From positions 77,013,679 to 77,077,678 of the forward strand of contig CM055092.1 in NCBI GenBank assembly GCA_029204225.1: a stretch of DNA of 64,000 nt. Reading direction: 5' to 3'. Positions 10,461 to 21,419 of this stretch are shown in pieces. This DNA comes from Diphasiastrum complanatum. Lineage: Eukaryota > Streptophyta > Lycopodiopsida > Lycopodiales > Lycopodiaceae. The notes below the pieces were generated by a model. That model worked only from the letters and a program-made list of their open reading frames with translations. It ran no database searches and was not told the origin of the DNA. Both the position numbers and the translations under genes were made by a program. Position 1 is the first letter of the stretch; each line of letters starts with the position of its first letter.

Positions 10461-10784
10461 GCTGGAAGTACAAGTTTTTTTAGTAGAGGCAAATGAATAA
10501 GGAGCCTTTACTGCAAATTATACTTTGATGACTTTTTTATTCTCATCATACTGCAAATTATGCTTTTTGCTTCTCATCATACTACAGCATGTTGAGCATG
10601 GGGTTACTCTAATTATTATTGATATGAATTCCCATGTATTTGCAATCCAAATATTTTCTTTTGAAATCTAAAAAGTAATCTGTATACAGGAGGATCAGTT
10701 TATCTCTGATAATCAATTTATTTTCAGCTTAACATTTTGAACTAATTTTGTTGATGGTCGACATCATGCACTAATCAATTTTTT

Positions 10785-11440
10785 TTGTTGAGAATATTGT
10801 TTACTGTGGAAAAATGTTGTAGTATGGTGTGCACAACATCCCAAACAAAAAAAGTATCAACAATGTCTGAGGGATCATCACATGCAACAAGCGCATCTAG
10901 CCTTGTTGAGAGTTCCATTTCAGATATAATTTGTGTGCAAAAAACACAATTGATTGTAGTGAGTATTGTATCTTCAATTCATTACTAAAGAGGTTTTGAT
11001 ACTTTTGCATATACAAAAAAATTTATACTTAAAATGGCATTTATTGCCATGTGCAGGATTTTCACACACCTGCTACATCCAGTGGTACTGTTGTTGTTGA
11101 GCCTTTGGTAGTGGAGACAGTTCCTATTGAACCTATTAGTTTGGAGGGCGCTTTGCCTGATGTAGGTATGGAGAAAATTGGGATTGCAGAGAGTGATGAT
11201 GAGATTGAAAGAAACAAGGGTCGAAAGAGACTAGATGTTGCTAGTGAGATGGGTGAAGTTTTTTTATCATTTCATTTGGATATGTTATCTGTCACTCTAG
11301 AAAAATTGCTTGTTAGGAGAGATAGTCTGGCTCCATTGGTGCCCTTGTGTCGTATTATTGTGCACAAGGTCATCAGAACGTTTGGTGAACAAAGGTATAA
11401 GCTCAAGGATTTGTTTGTAGATAGAAACATTGCTAGTTGA
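10785..11440 (+). CDS. Putative two-exon gene of unknown function
   Basis: A plus-strand frame beginning around 10785 (Ser-rich, SEGSSHATSASSLVES) meets a plausible donor (GTGAGT near 10958). A pyrimidine-rich acceptor ending TGCCATGTGCAG at 11046-11057 opens a second exon of about 127 codons that ends with a stop at 11438-11440. The second exon is acidic in the middle (ESDDEIERNKGRKR) and hydrophobic later (LCRIIVHKVIRTFG). No domain is recognised. It precedes a gypsy-type protease remnant in the same strand, so it may be part of a transposable element. Exon joining was inferred from sequence only. Confidence 0.35.
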
Positions 11441-12760
11441 AACTCATGCAACATGGGTCTTAACTCGTGCACAAACCCAACGCCAAGCCCCTACTCTTGC
11501 ACCCAGCAAAACCCAACAGCATAATGTAGCTCCAAGTGAAGACTCGACACCTATTGTCTATCCTCACCCATCTGAAGAAATTTGGCTGCATCATCAGTAT
11601 CGCAATGCAGACCAACAATCTTCCACCTCCCATAAAGTACCTCACAAGTCTTTTGAAACCAAAAACCCTTGAAGGCACTGAAGTCTGGGGGTATTTATTG
11701 CAAGCTAATGTGACTCTCCCTTTCCATGTTCTCTGGAAGCATGCTGGAAAATGGAAACACCAAATCCAATTCATTGACACCACCACCCCTGACGAGTAAT
11801 CTGAAATGCCATTACACCTCACAAATCCACTCAGTGAGCAGGGCAACATCAAGATTCCAGCTACCCATCGCCAATCTCGCGAAGTGCTAGTTGTTCTAGA
11901 TGGTGGCTCTGGCGTTAACATCATTTCCACATCCCTCATATTAAAATGGAATCTGAGAGACAAACCTACCAAACTCACTTGTCAGCTTAGGATGGCTGAT
12001 CAAAGTGTGGTCTGACCGACCAGTTTCCTTCCGCAAGTGCTGATCAAACTAGGAGGCCTAAAGTTTTCTGTAGATCTGGTTGTACTCGATATTCCTAGTA
12101 ATGCCTATTCCTATGAGTTACTACTTGGTTGCCCATGGCTCACCAATGCAAGAGTCGTTCACGATTGGAGCAAAGGCCTCGCGAGTCACCTTTGGAAATA
12201 GAGATAGCTTTATCACAATCGATTCATCTGGCAAACTCAAACCTGCACGAATTCATGACAAGGGATTCTCGACCAGTAATTCAGTGTTTGAGCCATACCA
12301 GTCGACCCACGAAAAAGGTCATTATGTTAAATCTACTGATATCGTAAACTGGAGTCACAGTTTAGCTACCATTGATTGTGTGAATGCCAATTATTGTACT
12401 CAACATCAAGATGATTGTACCTATCCTCCCCTGACCGATAACGAACAATTACCTGATCTAGATACACCTATCATTAATATCAATTTTATTGATATTCTTC
12501 CACACAATGATGCGTTGCTAAATGTTGCATGACTACCTATTGATGAATTAGAAGATTTATTTGTAGATGACGAGAATGTCTTACGAATTCAGAATTGCCC
12601 AAACGATTTGGACATTTCTGTTATTCAAATCCTCAACTACATGGAAGTGCTTCCACTCAAGACCTACTCGCAGTGGACATTCAAAACGAAAAAATATTGA
12701 AATTATATACAATGATGTCGTTGTGACATGTGTTGAGGTGGAAGAAGATTAGAGTCTAAA
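11430..12760 (+). pseudogene. Ty3/gypsy-like protease fragment
   Basis: Frames on the plus strand contain REVLVVLDGGSGVNIIS, an aspartic protease active site of the kind found in plant gypsy polyproteins (D-G-G-S-G in place of D-T/S-G). About 60 codons later comes YELLLGCPWLTNARVVHDW, the matching C-terminal motif of the same domain (normally LLG-R-PWL). A Pro/Thr/Gln-rich stretch precedes it (11450-11600). A stop at 12013-12015 and several frame changes (near 11670, 12190 and 12530) disrupt it. No reverse transcriptase follows. The D-x-G signature is altered, but the family usually carries this form. Confidence 0.65.
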
Positions 12761-13012
12761 CTACATCCGGTGGAAACTATTGCTCCTACAAGATGATGTA
12801 CTTTCAGACTTCGGATTCATTTTCAATAGTAAATTCGTAAGTAACTGTAAACACTCGATCTTTTATGAATAGTTTCAATCAAAACTTTCTAATACAATCT
12901 CTGTACTAGTTGTAACTAACTTTGTATTAGTTTTATGCAGGTACGTAAAAGACATGAGCTCGAGATCAAATGCAGAGATATTGGTGAAACAATCCAACTT
13001 ATGGAAGAACAT
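12761..13012 (+). CDS. Possible terminal exons of a plus-strand gene
   Basis: A short open stretch ending FGFIFNSKF meets GTAAGT at 12837. An acceptor TTTTATGCAG at 12931-12940 opens VRKRHELEIKCRDIGETIQ and a stop at about 13010. The splice signals are good but the upstream gene is not identified. It runs convergently towards the Ulp1-like gene, whose stop is only about 200 bp away. Confidence 0.25.
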
Positions 13013-13215
13013 TGAGATTCACTATCAGCGAATACATGCCAATCATCATGTCTTTTTATCAATATAGAAAATTGCATTCCAGTATTACACTATGGACACA
13101 ACCTGATTGTAAGAATCTATATTGATATCAATAAAAAAATCCATAAACGGGTTGTTTACATGTAAAATGATCATATCTTCTTCTTTTTTATGTATCTCTA
13201 TTTACAAATAGATTT

Positions 13216-14618
13216 CTATTCAATCAATTTTTCTATATTTTTTTTATCAGTATTAGGAACTGATAAGGGAACAACTCCTATAATCTCGCCCTCTGTTTCG
13301 CGAAGGGCCTCAATGCGTTTTAAGGCAAGAGGAATATCTGCTATAATATTGTCTTCCTCTGTATCAGGAAGAACTTTTATTCCTTTTTTATCATATAAAA
13401 TAAGATCTGCATCCTGAGCAACCTGAAAGGCTGTTAAGGCGGGAGCAGCTTTCTTTTGAGGGCCCTCGATCCCAGGTGCAACGCTTACATCGTACTGAAC
13501 ATAGGTTTTGATCAACTCTTGCTGAAATCTATATACATCATCAGGAGTATACGGCTCAAGAATGAACTGTCATCACAAAACACGAGAATCAACAAATTAC
13601 AAACAATGATAGTAAAAAAATATGAATCAGAATGAAAGGAACCACAAATGAACAGAATATTACCTTTTCAATATCTACATCCACTTGTAAATTATACCAT
13701 TCAAAAAATAGCTTTGTATTGTACCGGACGAACCATGCACAACTAAAAGCATCGTTTTGTTGTACACATTGCATATATAGAACGAAAATTAGTAATATTA
13801 TGATAGAAATTTTATTTATGCTATGACGATACATTTGAATTAACAAAGGAATATATACATATCAGAGATAAATTGAAAGATCTAATGGTTATTGAAGTTG
13901 TCGTTGTCGGTATTTTTCGAACGACGTCATGAAGTAGAGAATCAAATTCTCTCTGTGTATTTGTAACCGAGTTTAATTTTACACATAGAAAATTTGATAC
14001 TCCCTTCTTATTTATCTTTACAAAAAGAATATTCAAGCTCCTCCAATGCCGACTGCAACAACCAAAATCCAAATATCGATAAATTCATATTTATGAAAGA
14101 ATTCCGTACTTATTAAAGCAATGAAGCATGCAACAATCCAGATTAAAGCAACAAAAACAAAAGAGCAATCTTTACTTATATTCATATGGAATCAAATAAA
14201 ATTTTGCCACAGGATTGCATTCGATAAAATAGACAGCCTTCCCAAAATTGGCTTCTTTCGTCTTTATCGCTTCCATGATAAATGGACTAACAACAAAAAC
14301 TGTACCATGAGAATCGAAACTAATACTATTATGCAAAAAAGATACTCCAGCTTCTACTATTACATCTGAAATTTATGAGGTTTTATCTTTCAGCTCGACA
14401 CAAAATTTGGGACCTAATCTAAATCTTGTACGTGTATCTGGAAGAAAAAAATCAAAAAAATTGTCGAGAAGATCAATTTCATTAGCTAGGTAGGCCTCGT
14501 ATTGATTATAATGGTCAGAATCAAAATAAACTTGGGCTAGATCGTATGAAATTCTAACAAAAAGATTATTTATAGGAGCAGAAACAGAAGTGGAAACAAT
14601 ATTTACAGATTTTTATGT
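13216..14618 (-). CDS. Ulp1-like cysteine protease (C48 type), spliced
   Basis: Minus-strand exons, joined by plausible introns, give a papain-like Ulp1 fold. From N to C: an acidic lead (14424-14618), an intron inferred at 14368-14423 (GTCCCA to TTTCAG), FVVSPFIMEAI with YFIECNPVAKFYLIPYEY, an intron ending TTGTTGCAG near 14052, then RHWRSLNILFV with the catalytic His-Trp. Later comes CVQQNDAFSCAWFVRY (about 13727-13774), matching the Q-x6-C active-site block, although the usual D-C-G is S-C-A. An intron (13567-13663, GT to AG, phase 0) leads to a C-terminal extension of about 117 residues that ends at 13216. Ulp1 enzymes remove SUMO-like tags, and many plant transposons carry such genes. 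The join near 13850 is unresolved, so activity is uncertain. The frame upstream is continuous with the histone-H3-like segment except for two stops. Confidence 0.6.
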
Positions 14619-14633
14619 TATTTTGTCGAGCTC

Positions 14634-15302
14634 CTATTGGGTAATCAACACTTTTGGTGATGAAACCTGCTGAGGAGTTGGACGAACAACATGAGGAGGA
14701 AGGAGTGAAGATTCTCGATCTGAGTTAGATTCTCCAGCATCTGACTCAAAGCTCAAGAAGATACGGGGTCTCTTGGCCGAGATACGTCTAGGAGGCCCAG
14801 GAAGCAGCTGGCCTTCGAGATCCAGTCTTCTTGGAAACAGGCTCTTCCTCTTCCTCCTAGAGGTACTCGGCAAGTCGGTTCTATCCATAGGCAGGTCTCT
14901 GGAGGTGTTGGCATTATCAACAAGCAGACTAGAATATCGGTTCCGAAGCCTTTTGAGAATGACGAAATCCTTTGGCATGATGGTGACACGCTTACCATAC
15001 ACTGCCAAAAGACAAGTATCCTCAAAAAACAGGGACAGAAAATCTTCTACAGCACCCTGTAAGGCCTGCATGGTTGTCACGGCAAAACAAACATTTAGTC
15101 CAAGTGACAAAATGACATTCCTTACAGATCGGCCGAAAGGAGCTCTAGGAATCAACAATTTAGTTGATCTTTGGAGTTTTCTAATCTCCCTCAGCCAGAC
15201 CTACTTCTTGCCACGTCTACGGCCAGTACCAGGGGGAACATGAGAATGGGACAACTGTACAGTGGTTATGGCACGGGCAGTGGATTTGGTCCTGGCCATC
15301 AT
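14634..15302 (-). pseudogene. Histone H3-like protein with a long C-terminal extension
   Basis: The minus-strand frame starts at 15302 (or 15299) with MARTKSTAR, almost the exact H3 N-terminus (lysine 4 kept, lysine 9 replaced by alanine). The tail is only about 33 residues and ends at an in-frame TAG (15201-15203). The same frame resumes with WLREIRKLQRSTKLLIP (alpha-N and start of the fold), then MQALQGAVEDFLSLFFEDT (alpha-2) and YGKRVTIMPKDFVILKRLRN (loop 2 and alpha-3). The spacing between alpha-1 and alpha-2 equals canonical H3, so the loop-1 insertion typical of CENH3 is lacking. About 90 further residues follow, with RRKRK and KRPR basic patches (likely nuclear signals) and a Ser/Pro-rich end. 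It stops at 14634, sixteen bases before the protease coding sequence in the same frame. The internal stop implies decay unless it is read through. Confidence 0.75.
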
Positions 15303-15379
15303 TCTCAGAAGAAAAAAAATTAACAAAAAAAAGTTTGAACAAAAGCAAAATGGATGAAGACAAAAAAAAATTGCGACAA

Positions 15380-16180
15380 AAAGACGCTTGAGATCGATTC
15401 CAGAACTGAATATTGATTTTGAGCGCAAGATATACACAGAATATTTTAAGAAACGATATGGCCGCTCGAAAGCGATATTGGACTACCAGCGGTATCGGTC
15501 TTGAGCACACTGTGAGAGGGCGGAAGCTTGAACGGTGAGAGAGAGAGCGCTTGAGAGCGATATTGGGAGCGAAAACCGAAAATTTTGCAAAAAAAAATGA
15601 AAATTCCGAAGACTTGTATATACGAAATTTTCACACGTGTGAAAAGATGGTCGAGACATGTGTCGTCAGCTAATTGGTCCACGTGGAATGTTCGTACTGA
15701 CAATGATGATTCAATTATGAGGCCACGTGGGCTGGGACACGTGCACAAATCCATTTTCGACGCGTGTCATTCTCGCACGTGATAGATGTCAGATCAACAT
15801 TCTAGGTACGACACATTAATTTTGACCAATCACAAGTGGACACATATTCCTTCGTTACTCCTACACACGTGCAAAAATTTATTTATAAATAGGTCTTTTT
15901 CAGTTCGGATTTTCACGCAAATTTACTATTTCTTGGCCGGATATCGATTTCAAGCGCGTCGTTTGCACTGATTACCCTTCGTTGACTAATTTGCGCCTGG
16001 AACCAATACTGCCTCGTCCGGTATCGCATTCAAGCGCACATTGCATCTCCTTTCTTTTGTGCTCTATGTTCTTGAGCTCGGATCCAATACTCCAATTTGT
16101 AATATGGCTCTCGAGCACATATTGCCTTGGCGTGCTTGCCTGACCTACAGTTTGCGCCTGAGAGCGATATTTGGAATTTT
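15380..16180. promoter_or_regulatory. Divergent intergenic region with six CACGTG boxes and an inverted motif array
   Basis: This region separates the H3-like locus (minus) from the gene starting at 16204 (plus). Six CACGTG boxes lie at 15634, 15680, 15724, 15738, 15776 and 15866. A TATA-like TTTATAAATAGG lies near 15881, facing the plus-strand gene. On the left, variants of GCTTGAGAGCGATATTGG recur near 15386, 15466, 15488 and 15549. On the right, the reverse-complement form (CCGGTATCGCATTCAAGCGC) occurs near 15938 and 16018, with further variants at 16070, 16107 and 16157. CACGTG is the plant G-box bound by bHLH and bZIP factors. The motif array could be a transposase-binding cluster. Confidence 0.55.
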
Positions 16181-16203
16181 ACATCTGTTGTTTTTTTATT
16201 AAA

Positions 16204-17719
16204 ATGTCTAATTTTGATTCTAGTTTGCTTTCTTTCTTTTATGAATTTGATATTACTGATAGTTTGGAGTATTTCAAATTTCTTTTTTCTCCTTTTCTTT
16301 TTATTCTTCCTTCTATAACTGAGGGCCCTGGTGTGGAGGCATTTTCCAGAGATATATCTCATATTTAAGTCCCTGCTCAGTACTTTGTTATTCAGATCTC
16401 AGAATAAGGACATGATTCATTATCAAAATCTGGTGGCACTCGACAAGCATATTTATAAAGATAAGCTTGACAGAATGTTTACCAAGTTACATAATGATTT
16501 CAAGTCTGTAGATGAGTGCCCAATTCATAATAAAAAATGTAGATTTGTTGATTTTTAGTCTGCTTTTGTTTTTTTTCTTTTGTTAAATATTTTTGACGAT
16601 TTGGAGGTTGTCCCTTCCACTTCTGAAGCTGCTATTTCTAGTGGTACAAAGTCTGAAAAGTCAAAGATTGTAGATATAGATATTTTTTTTATTGATACGA
16701 GCGTTAATTTAGATGATTGTTCTGATTTTGATCCTGCTCGAAATAGGACACTCTTTATAGGCCCTAGAACACCCACTACTCTTTCTCCTTCTGATAAATC
16801 TTTGATCACTTTGCCTACTTATAATATAGATAATAATTTCTTTTTGACAATATCGGATATATCGGATCTTTTTTACTTCACTGAAGCTAAGACTCTTTGT
16901 ATTTTGAACAAAGAGCTTGATGAATTTTTGGATATAATTGATTTTGATGCTGCTGATCTTCTCCCTGGTGTTGACGATGTACATAATCATAAGTTTTATT
17001 CAGGGAAAGATTGCTTGAAAATGGCTGTGGAGGAAATGCGCAACAAAAAAGATGATCTACCTTCTGAGGAGGAGTTTCTTAGAATCCAAAGTCAACTTGG
17101 TTTTCCACAACCAACTGTCTATTCACCAACAATATTGACATCAAAAGGTGGACATAATATTGATGGAGAGACAGTACTCAGGAAAGACAAAGCCGAATGC
17201 GTAAGTTTTTGTATCTTATCACGTACTAGTAGATTCGTTATGTCAGATTATATACTGGAGCTTACTTTGTTTTTTATCATTTCAAAAAATAATTTTCCTT
17301 GATGATTTCGCAATTCATCGAGGAGGGCATAGATCTTCTCCTGGAGAATTTTCAAGAGATCATACACTGGGGCACTATCTGAAGTTTCTCAAGAATAATG
17401 AAATAAGTGTTTCCCATTCAAAGTTTCATCAACATGATGAAACTATGATTATGGTAATCAAGACACTGTCTCATTTTCTTGGAGGACATAATTTCAATAA
17501 GGTGCATAAAATAATTTTTGTAAGAAAACCATTGCGGTTAAAATTTTGGGATATGGACCAGTGAATTCCATGCTCAAATCATCTCATTTTGCATTGTATG
17601 CTGCTTACGTTGATCTGAGTAAGCATGAAAACTATGAGCTATTGGATCCATACGAAAGAAGAAAACTGTTGCATGATTCTAAGTCGCAACTTTCATTGAA
17701 AAAAATATCGGAAGCAAAT
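16204..17719 (+). CDS. Unknown multi-exon gene divergent from the H3-like locus
   Basis: The likely start is MSNFDSSLLSFFYEF at 16204. After a short unresolved exon region (16320-16400), a second stretch contains DRMFTKLHNDFKSVDECPIH and the longest open part runs 16580-17210, an acidic protein with ELDEFLDIIDFDAADLLPG and SGKDCLKMAVEEMR. A donor GTAAGT at 17200 leads to an acceptor before GGHRSSPGEFSRDHTLGHYL near 17320. A further exon contains GYGPVNSMLKSSHFALYAAY and ends at about 17719. I recognise no domain. The gene runs head-on into the transposase-like gene, whose 3' end lies at about 17720. It is probably an accessory gene of the same mobile element. Confidence 0.45.
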
Positions 17720-19866
17720 TAGATACTGCTGAATTGTACTTTGTAAATATTTTTACTTAATATACAAAATTTTATTGTGTGTCTATAGCCTATTGGCTTA
17801 TATAAATTCGCATGTTTTTTGAAATTTTTTATAATCCGTCGATTTTGTATTATGATGAATTTGGATTCTTCTGCAAAACCATTGGAAAAGTTGCAGTATA
17901 TAGCTGTTTTTTGTGCTAGTCCTGCCATGTTGTGTACTTTTATGAAATGCCGCTCTTGCTTGCCAACAATGAGATTTTTCCATTTCTTGTGATGACCATA
18001 TGCTAAGACTTCCATTATTTCTTGCAAAGAATGTTGAATGATGTCGTAATATGTGCATAATCTAAATCAGTACCGAAAGTATCTAATTTAATTGCACATA
18101 TTTGTCTATTGTAGTGTAAAATCAAAATCTTACCATCTAATGTGTTATATGATCAACACCCCATGCACTTTGAACTGCATCCACAAATTCATTGGTTGTT
18201 TTTTGTATCATTTGTACATCAATATTTGAAAATTTATCTTTTCTCAAGTATTTCACCATGTTGTTTAACTTTTTCCAAACTTCTACTTTGTGTATACGAG
18301 TAGAACCTTCTTTTTCGAAATCTTGAGTTGCTGCAATAATTTCTTTCCAAACCGTGTATTGAACCTTGGATTGTTTGCCAGAATAATTTGATAAAAATCT
18401 TTGAGCTTGGCTCCAATGCTCGGCTTGAATGGAATATTTCCTGTTTTACCTGATAGCTTGTCATCTTTATTTATTTTAACGTGGCCTTTATGTAAGTCTG
18501 CTTTGGACAACACATCCTCTAATCTGGAAGTAGCTTCTTTCGTAGAGGCCTCTGGCTCGGAATTCCATGCAAACAAGATGTGAAGATATATTATTTTTTC
18601 TATAATACGCACCTACGCATGCAATGTACAGATATGAACATTTCGTAGAGGAATCGGTAGTACATGTTTCCAATTAGGATCTTCTCGATCTCTTGATATT
18701 CCTATACTCCTTGTCATGTCTTTTGCTATTTTTATGCAGTACAAACAAGGGTGTTTAGAGTTAGCGCCATGAGATACATTGAACATACATTTTAATGTCT
18801 TCAGATCTCCTGCTAAATGCCATTCAATGTTGAAAGTGCTAATTTCAAGAATATTGAGTGGAACTCCCTCCATGTGATTTTTTATGGTGGCATGATATGA
18901 TGTTCTATTAAATATCCAAGAGAAAATGTCATGGTCTTCTTTCAACACCTATAAGAGAATACAAAAACGTGATTAGCCTCATAATATTAACACAGAGAAG
19001 ATTTTCCATATGAAATTCATATTCAAATAACTATCCCTATCTATTATGCAAAGAAACTGCTATACTTGAAATGCTGCCAACCACCAGATATCATTTTCTG
19101 ATTGAACACTGAAATTGAGGCCTTCTAAGTCTTCTGACTTTGAACTTGCTCCATTCATGATCGTGAGACTGACTCTTTCCATTTTTTGTCCTTTTATAAT
19201 TTCAGACTCATCTAACTTGAGAACAACTATCAACTTGTTATTGACATTCTCATTTGTAATACCGTAAAAATTTATGATGAATGTTAATAACTGATTAATG
19301 TCAATAAATAAATTGTTGGAATTGTTATAAGCTAGACTTTCTCCTTTCGAGCAATACACTTCATTTATATGAGATGGATTACCATCTGGGTTACATTTAT
19401 CACAAGTTAGTAACATCACCTTCATGTAAAACTCTTACATGAAATACATCCAAACAAGTTTTCATCTTTGAAGATTTTTCTTCGCACTCCTTTGATATTT
19501 TCCTTGATTCTTCTTCCAAATAATGTATTCTTTGCATTGAATGTGCATTCTCATAGAGCATCAAATTTTCATAGTAGCCCAAAAGGCCATTTTTACCATG
19601 ACACATATAGATTATTAACTAACTCACCGAATGAAAATCTGGATGTTGCAATGAACATGGATCAATAGGATACAATGTTCCTGATGACCATAAATCTACA
19701 TGCTTTAGTTTTTCCTCCCTGTATCGGACCATATCAGAAGTTGACAATTTGGGTTGCTTTGAATTTCTTGTCCCGAGCGGAACATATCTTGGACTTTATA
19801 TCATTCAGAAGATATTTGCCTCTGGATACGTACAACTCCAAACCTTACAGGTGATATTTTAGACAT
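17720..19866 (-). pseudogene. DDE-type transposase-like gene, spliced
   Basis: The start MSKISPV is at 19866. A 59-base intron (AAG|GTTTGG to TATAAAG) keeps frame into SPRYVPLGTRNSKQPKL. Next come a Glu/Lys-rich likely coiled coil (YLEEESRKISKECEEKSSKM), CDKCNPDGNPS, and VVLKLDESEIIKGQKMERVS with a candidate first catalytic Asp. After a GT-AG intron comes EWHLAGDLKTLKCMFNVSHG with PCLYC, a candidate second Asp followed by a CxxC pair, a layout seen in poorly studied animal and plant DDE transposases. Two in-frame TAG codons (near 18613 and 18140) interrupt the C-terminal half, so this copy is probably dead. It lies tail to tail with the gene at 16204-17719. Assignment rests on motif layout alone. 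Confidence 0.45.
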
Positions 19867-20440
19867 TGTGGTCAATGGGAGCAGACTAAGAAAGTAGAAT
19901 AAGCCTTGTTTTTATCTTGATATGTATTAGTTTCTTTATTTTCTAATTTTTCTTCTTTAATTCTGTTTACTGCTTGCTTGTCTTTTTAACAATTTTTTGT
20001 TGTGTTTTCTTGTTTCAGAACATCAAGATATTATCAAATCAATCAGTCTTTTTCTGTGAAAACCACAAGAATCATTATTTTCAGAAAAATTGTCTCACAA
20101 TTATATCAGATAGAATTTGCCCAACTTCTTTTTTAATATGCACGATTCATTTTTTACCTGCACAAATTCTGTCTCAGAGACAAACTTTCCAACAATAGAA
20201 AAAATTAGTTTTTTGCATCAGATCCTCACCGACAGAATTCGTAGATAATTCGCTGAACAACAAAATCATCTCCACGATTTCTCTGTCATCTCCGCAAATT
20301 TTGATCAGACCAATTTTTGTACTGTCGGTCATTTTTACTCATTTTTGTACAAAAAACTCACTTATAGGAACTCGCCGACCCTCAAAACAATGCCTCGGAA
20401 TTTGCGAACCTCACTAGGAAATCATGGACATTGAGGACAA
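19867..20440. other. Unassigned sequence upstream of the transposase-like gene
   Basis: Holds the presumed promoter of the minus-strand gene and the leader of the plus-strand unknown frame that follows. A pyrimidine tract ending TTGTTTCAG near 20020 resembles a splice acceptor. No conserved gene was recognised. Confidence 0.3.
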
Positions 20441-20582
20441 ATTTTGGGAGAAATTGCAAATTCTTGTAAAAAAAAAGTCTACCATCCTCTCCACGAGTTC
20501 ATTCTAGATTCATGCTCTCGAGTTCATGCTGAAAATTTTCAAAATTTTTTAAAACTTTCAAGACAATCTAGAATCACTACTA

Positions 20583-21240
20583 CCATGGCTTCTCGCGCCT
20601 CATCACTCTCTCTTCATCGTCACAAGGCCCCTAAGCCTTATTCAGACGATATCTTCTTGATTTCCATCAAGAATTATGTTGAGCAACTTATCTTGGCCAA
20701 GGATATTTTTACCAACCTTGGCTTTGATCTGACATACTTCACTAATCAGCAGAACAAGAGTTTGATTTGAGCTGCCTACTCAACTTATTCAGACGAGTTC
20801 CAGACCTTTCGGATCACGTCTAAGGGCGGCAGTTCTACCATCATCAACATCTCCCCAAAGCATTTACAAAGAGTTGGATTTTCTAACCTGGGCGAGACAA
20901 TCCATCGCAAGGGTACCAATTATGATGCCAAGTATTTCACCAAGTTTCTAATGGATGACGGAAAAACAATTACCCAAACCAACGATGGGATCACTATTTG
21001 CCACATCACGGATCCTGAGCTTCGGGCAATATTAAAAATCCTGGTGGCCATGGTCGAGTTTCACACCGTGAAAATGGATCGCATTCCACCTAGCAATCTA
21101 TTTTCATTAACCCTCACCATGGATAACCCCACTCATACTGGACCGAAAAAGTGTCAGACAAATTGTGTGGGGCCCTAAAAACTAGAAAACCTACCACCAA
21201 ATGTGGATATCTTCTCCACATGTTGTTGTATCATCTTCGT
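20583..21240 (+). pseudogene. Unknown repeated protein family, copy 2 (longer, interrupted)
   Basis: The plus strand opens at 20583 with MASRASSLSLHRHKAPKPYS and is open for about 200 codons apart from one in-frame TGA (20768-20770). From 20950 it matches the minus-strand frame at 6732-7208 (MVEFHTVKMDRIPP, then LTLTMDNPTHT). A frameshift near 21150 moves the match to the frame containing CGALKTRKPTTKCGYLLHML. The match stops near 21230. This copy shows the N-terminal half missing in the other. Function is unknown. The Gag-like position ahead of copia pieces is suggestive only. Confidence 0.5.
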
Positions 21241-21419
21241 AGTATAGAGGTTCATCGCTGGGAGTGGCAACCTCGCCTTCACCTGCATAGTTCAGAAAGG
21301 CTTTGGAGGCTCGAGCACCTACCCAAAGCTATCCTATCCCAACGTAAGAAGAGAGAGGAGAGCCACTATCCACACCTGTGGAGGTTGGTAAGAAACTATC
21401 TAATAAGGATGAGAGTGTA

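Noticed and set aside
14634-15302. Calling the H3-like locus a centromeric CENH3 gene
   Set aside because: The loop-1 insertion of CENH3 is absent (spacing equals canonical H3), the N-terminus is ARTK, and the frame has a stop. Similarity to CENH3 is not greater than to H3.
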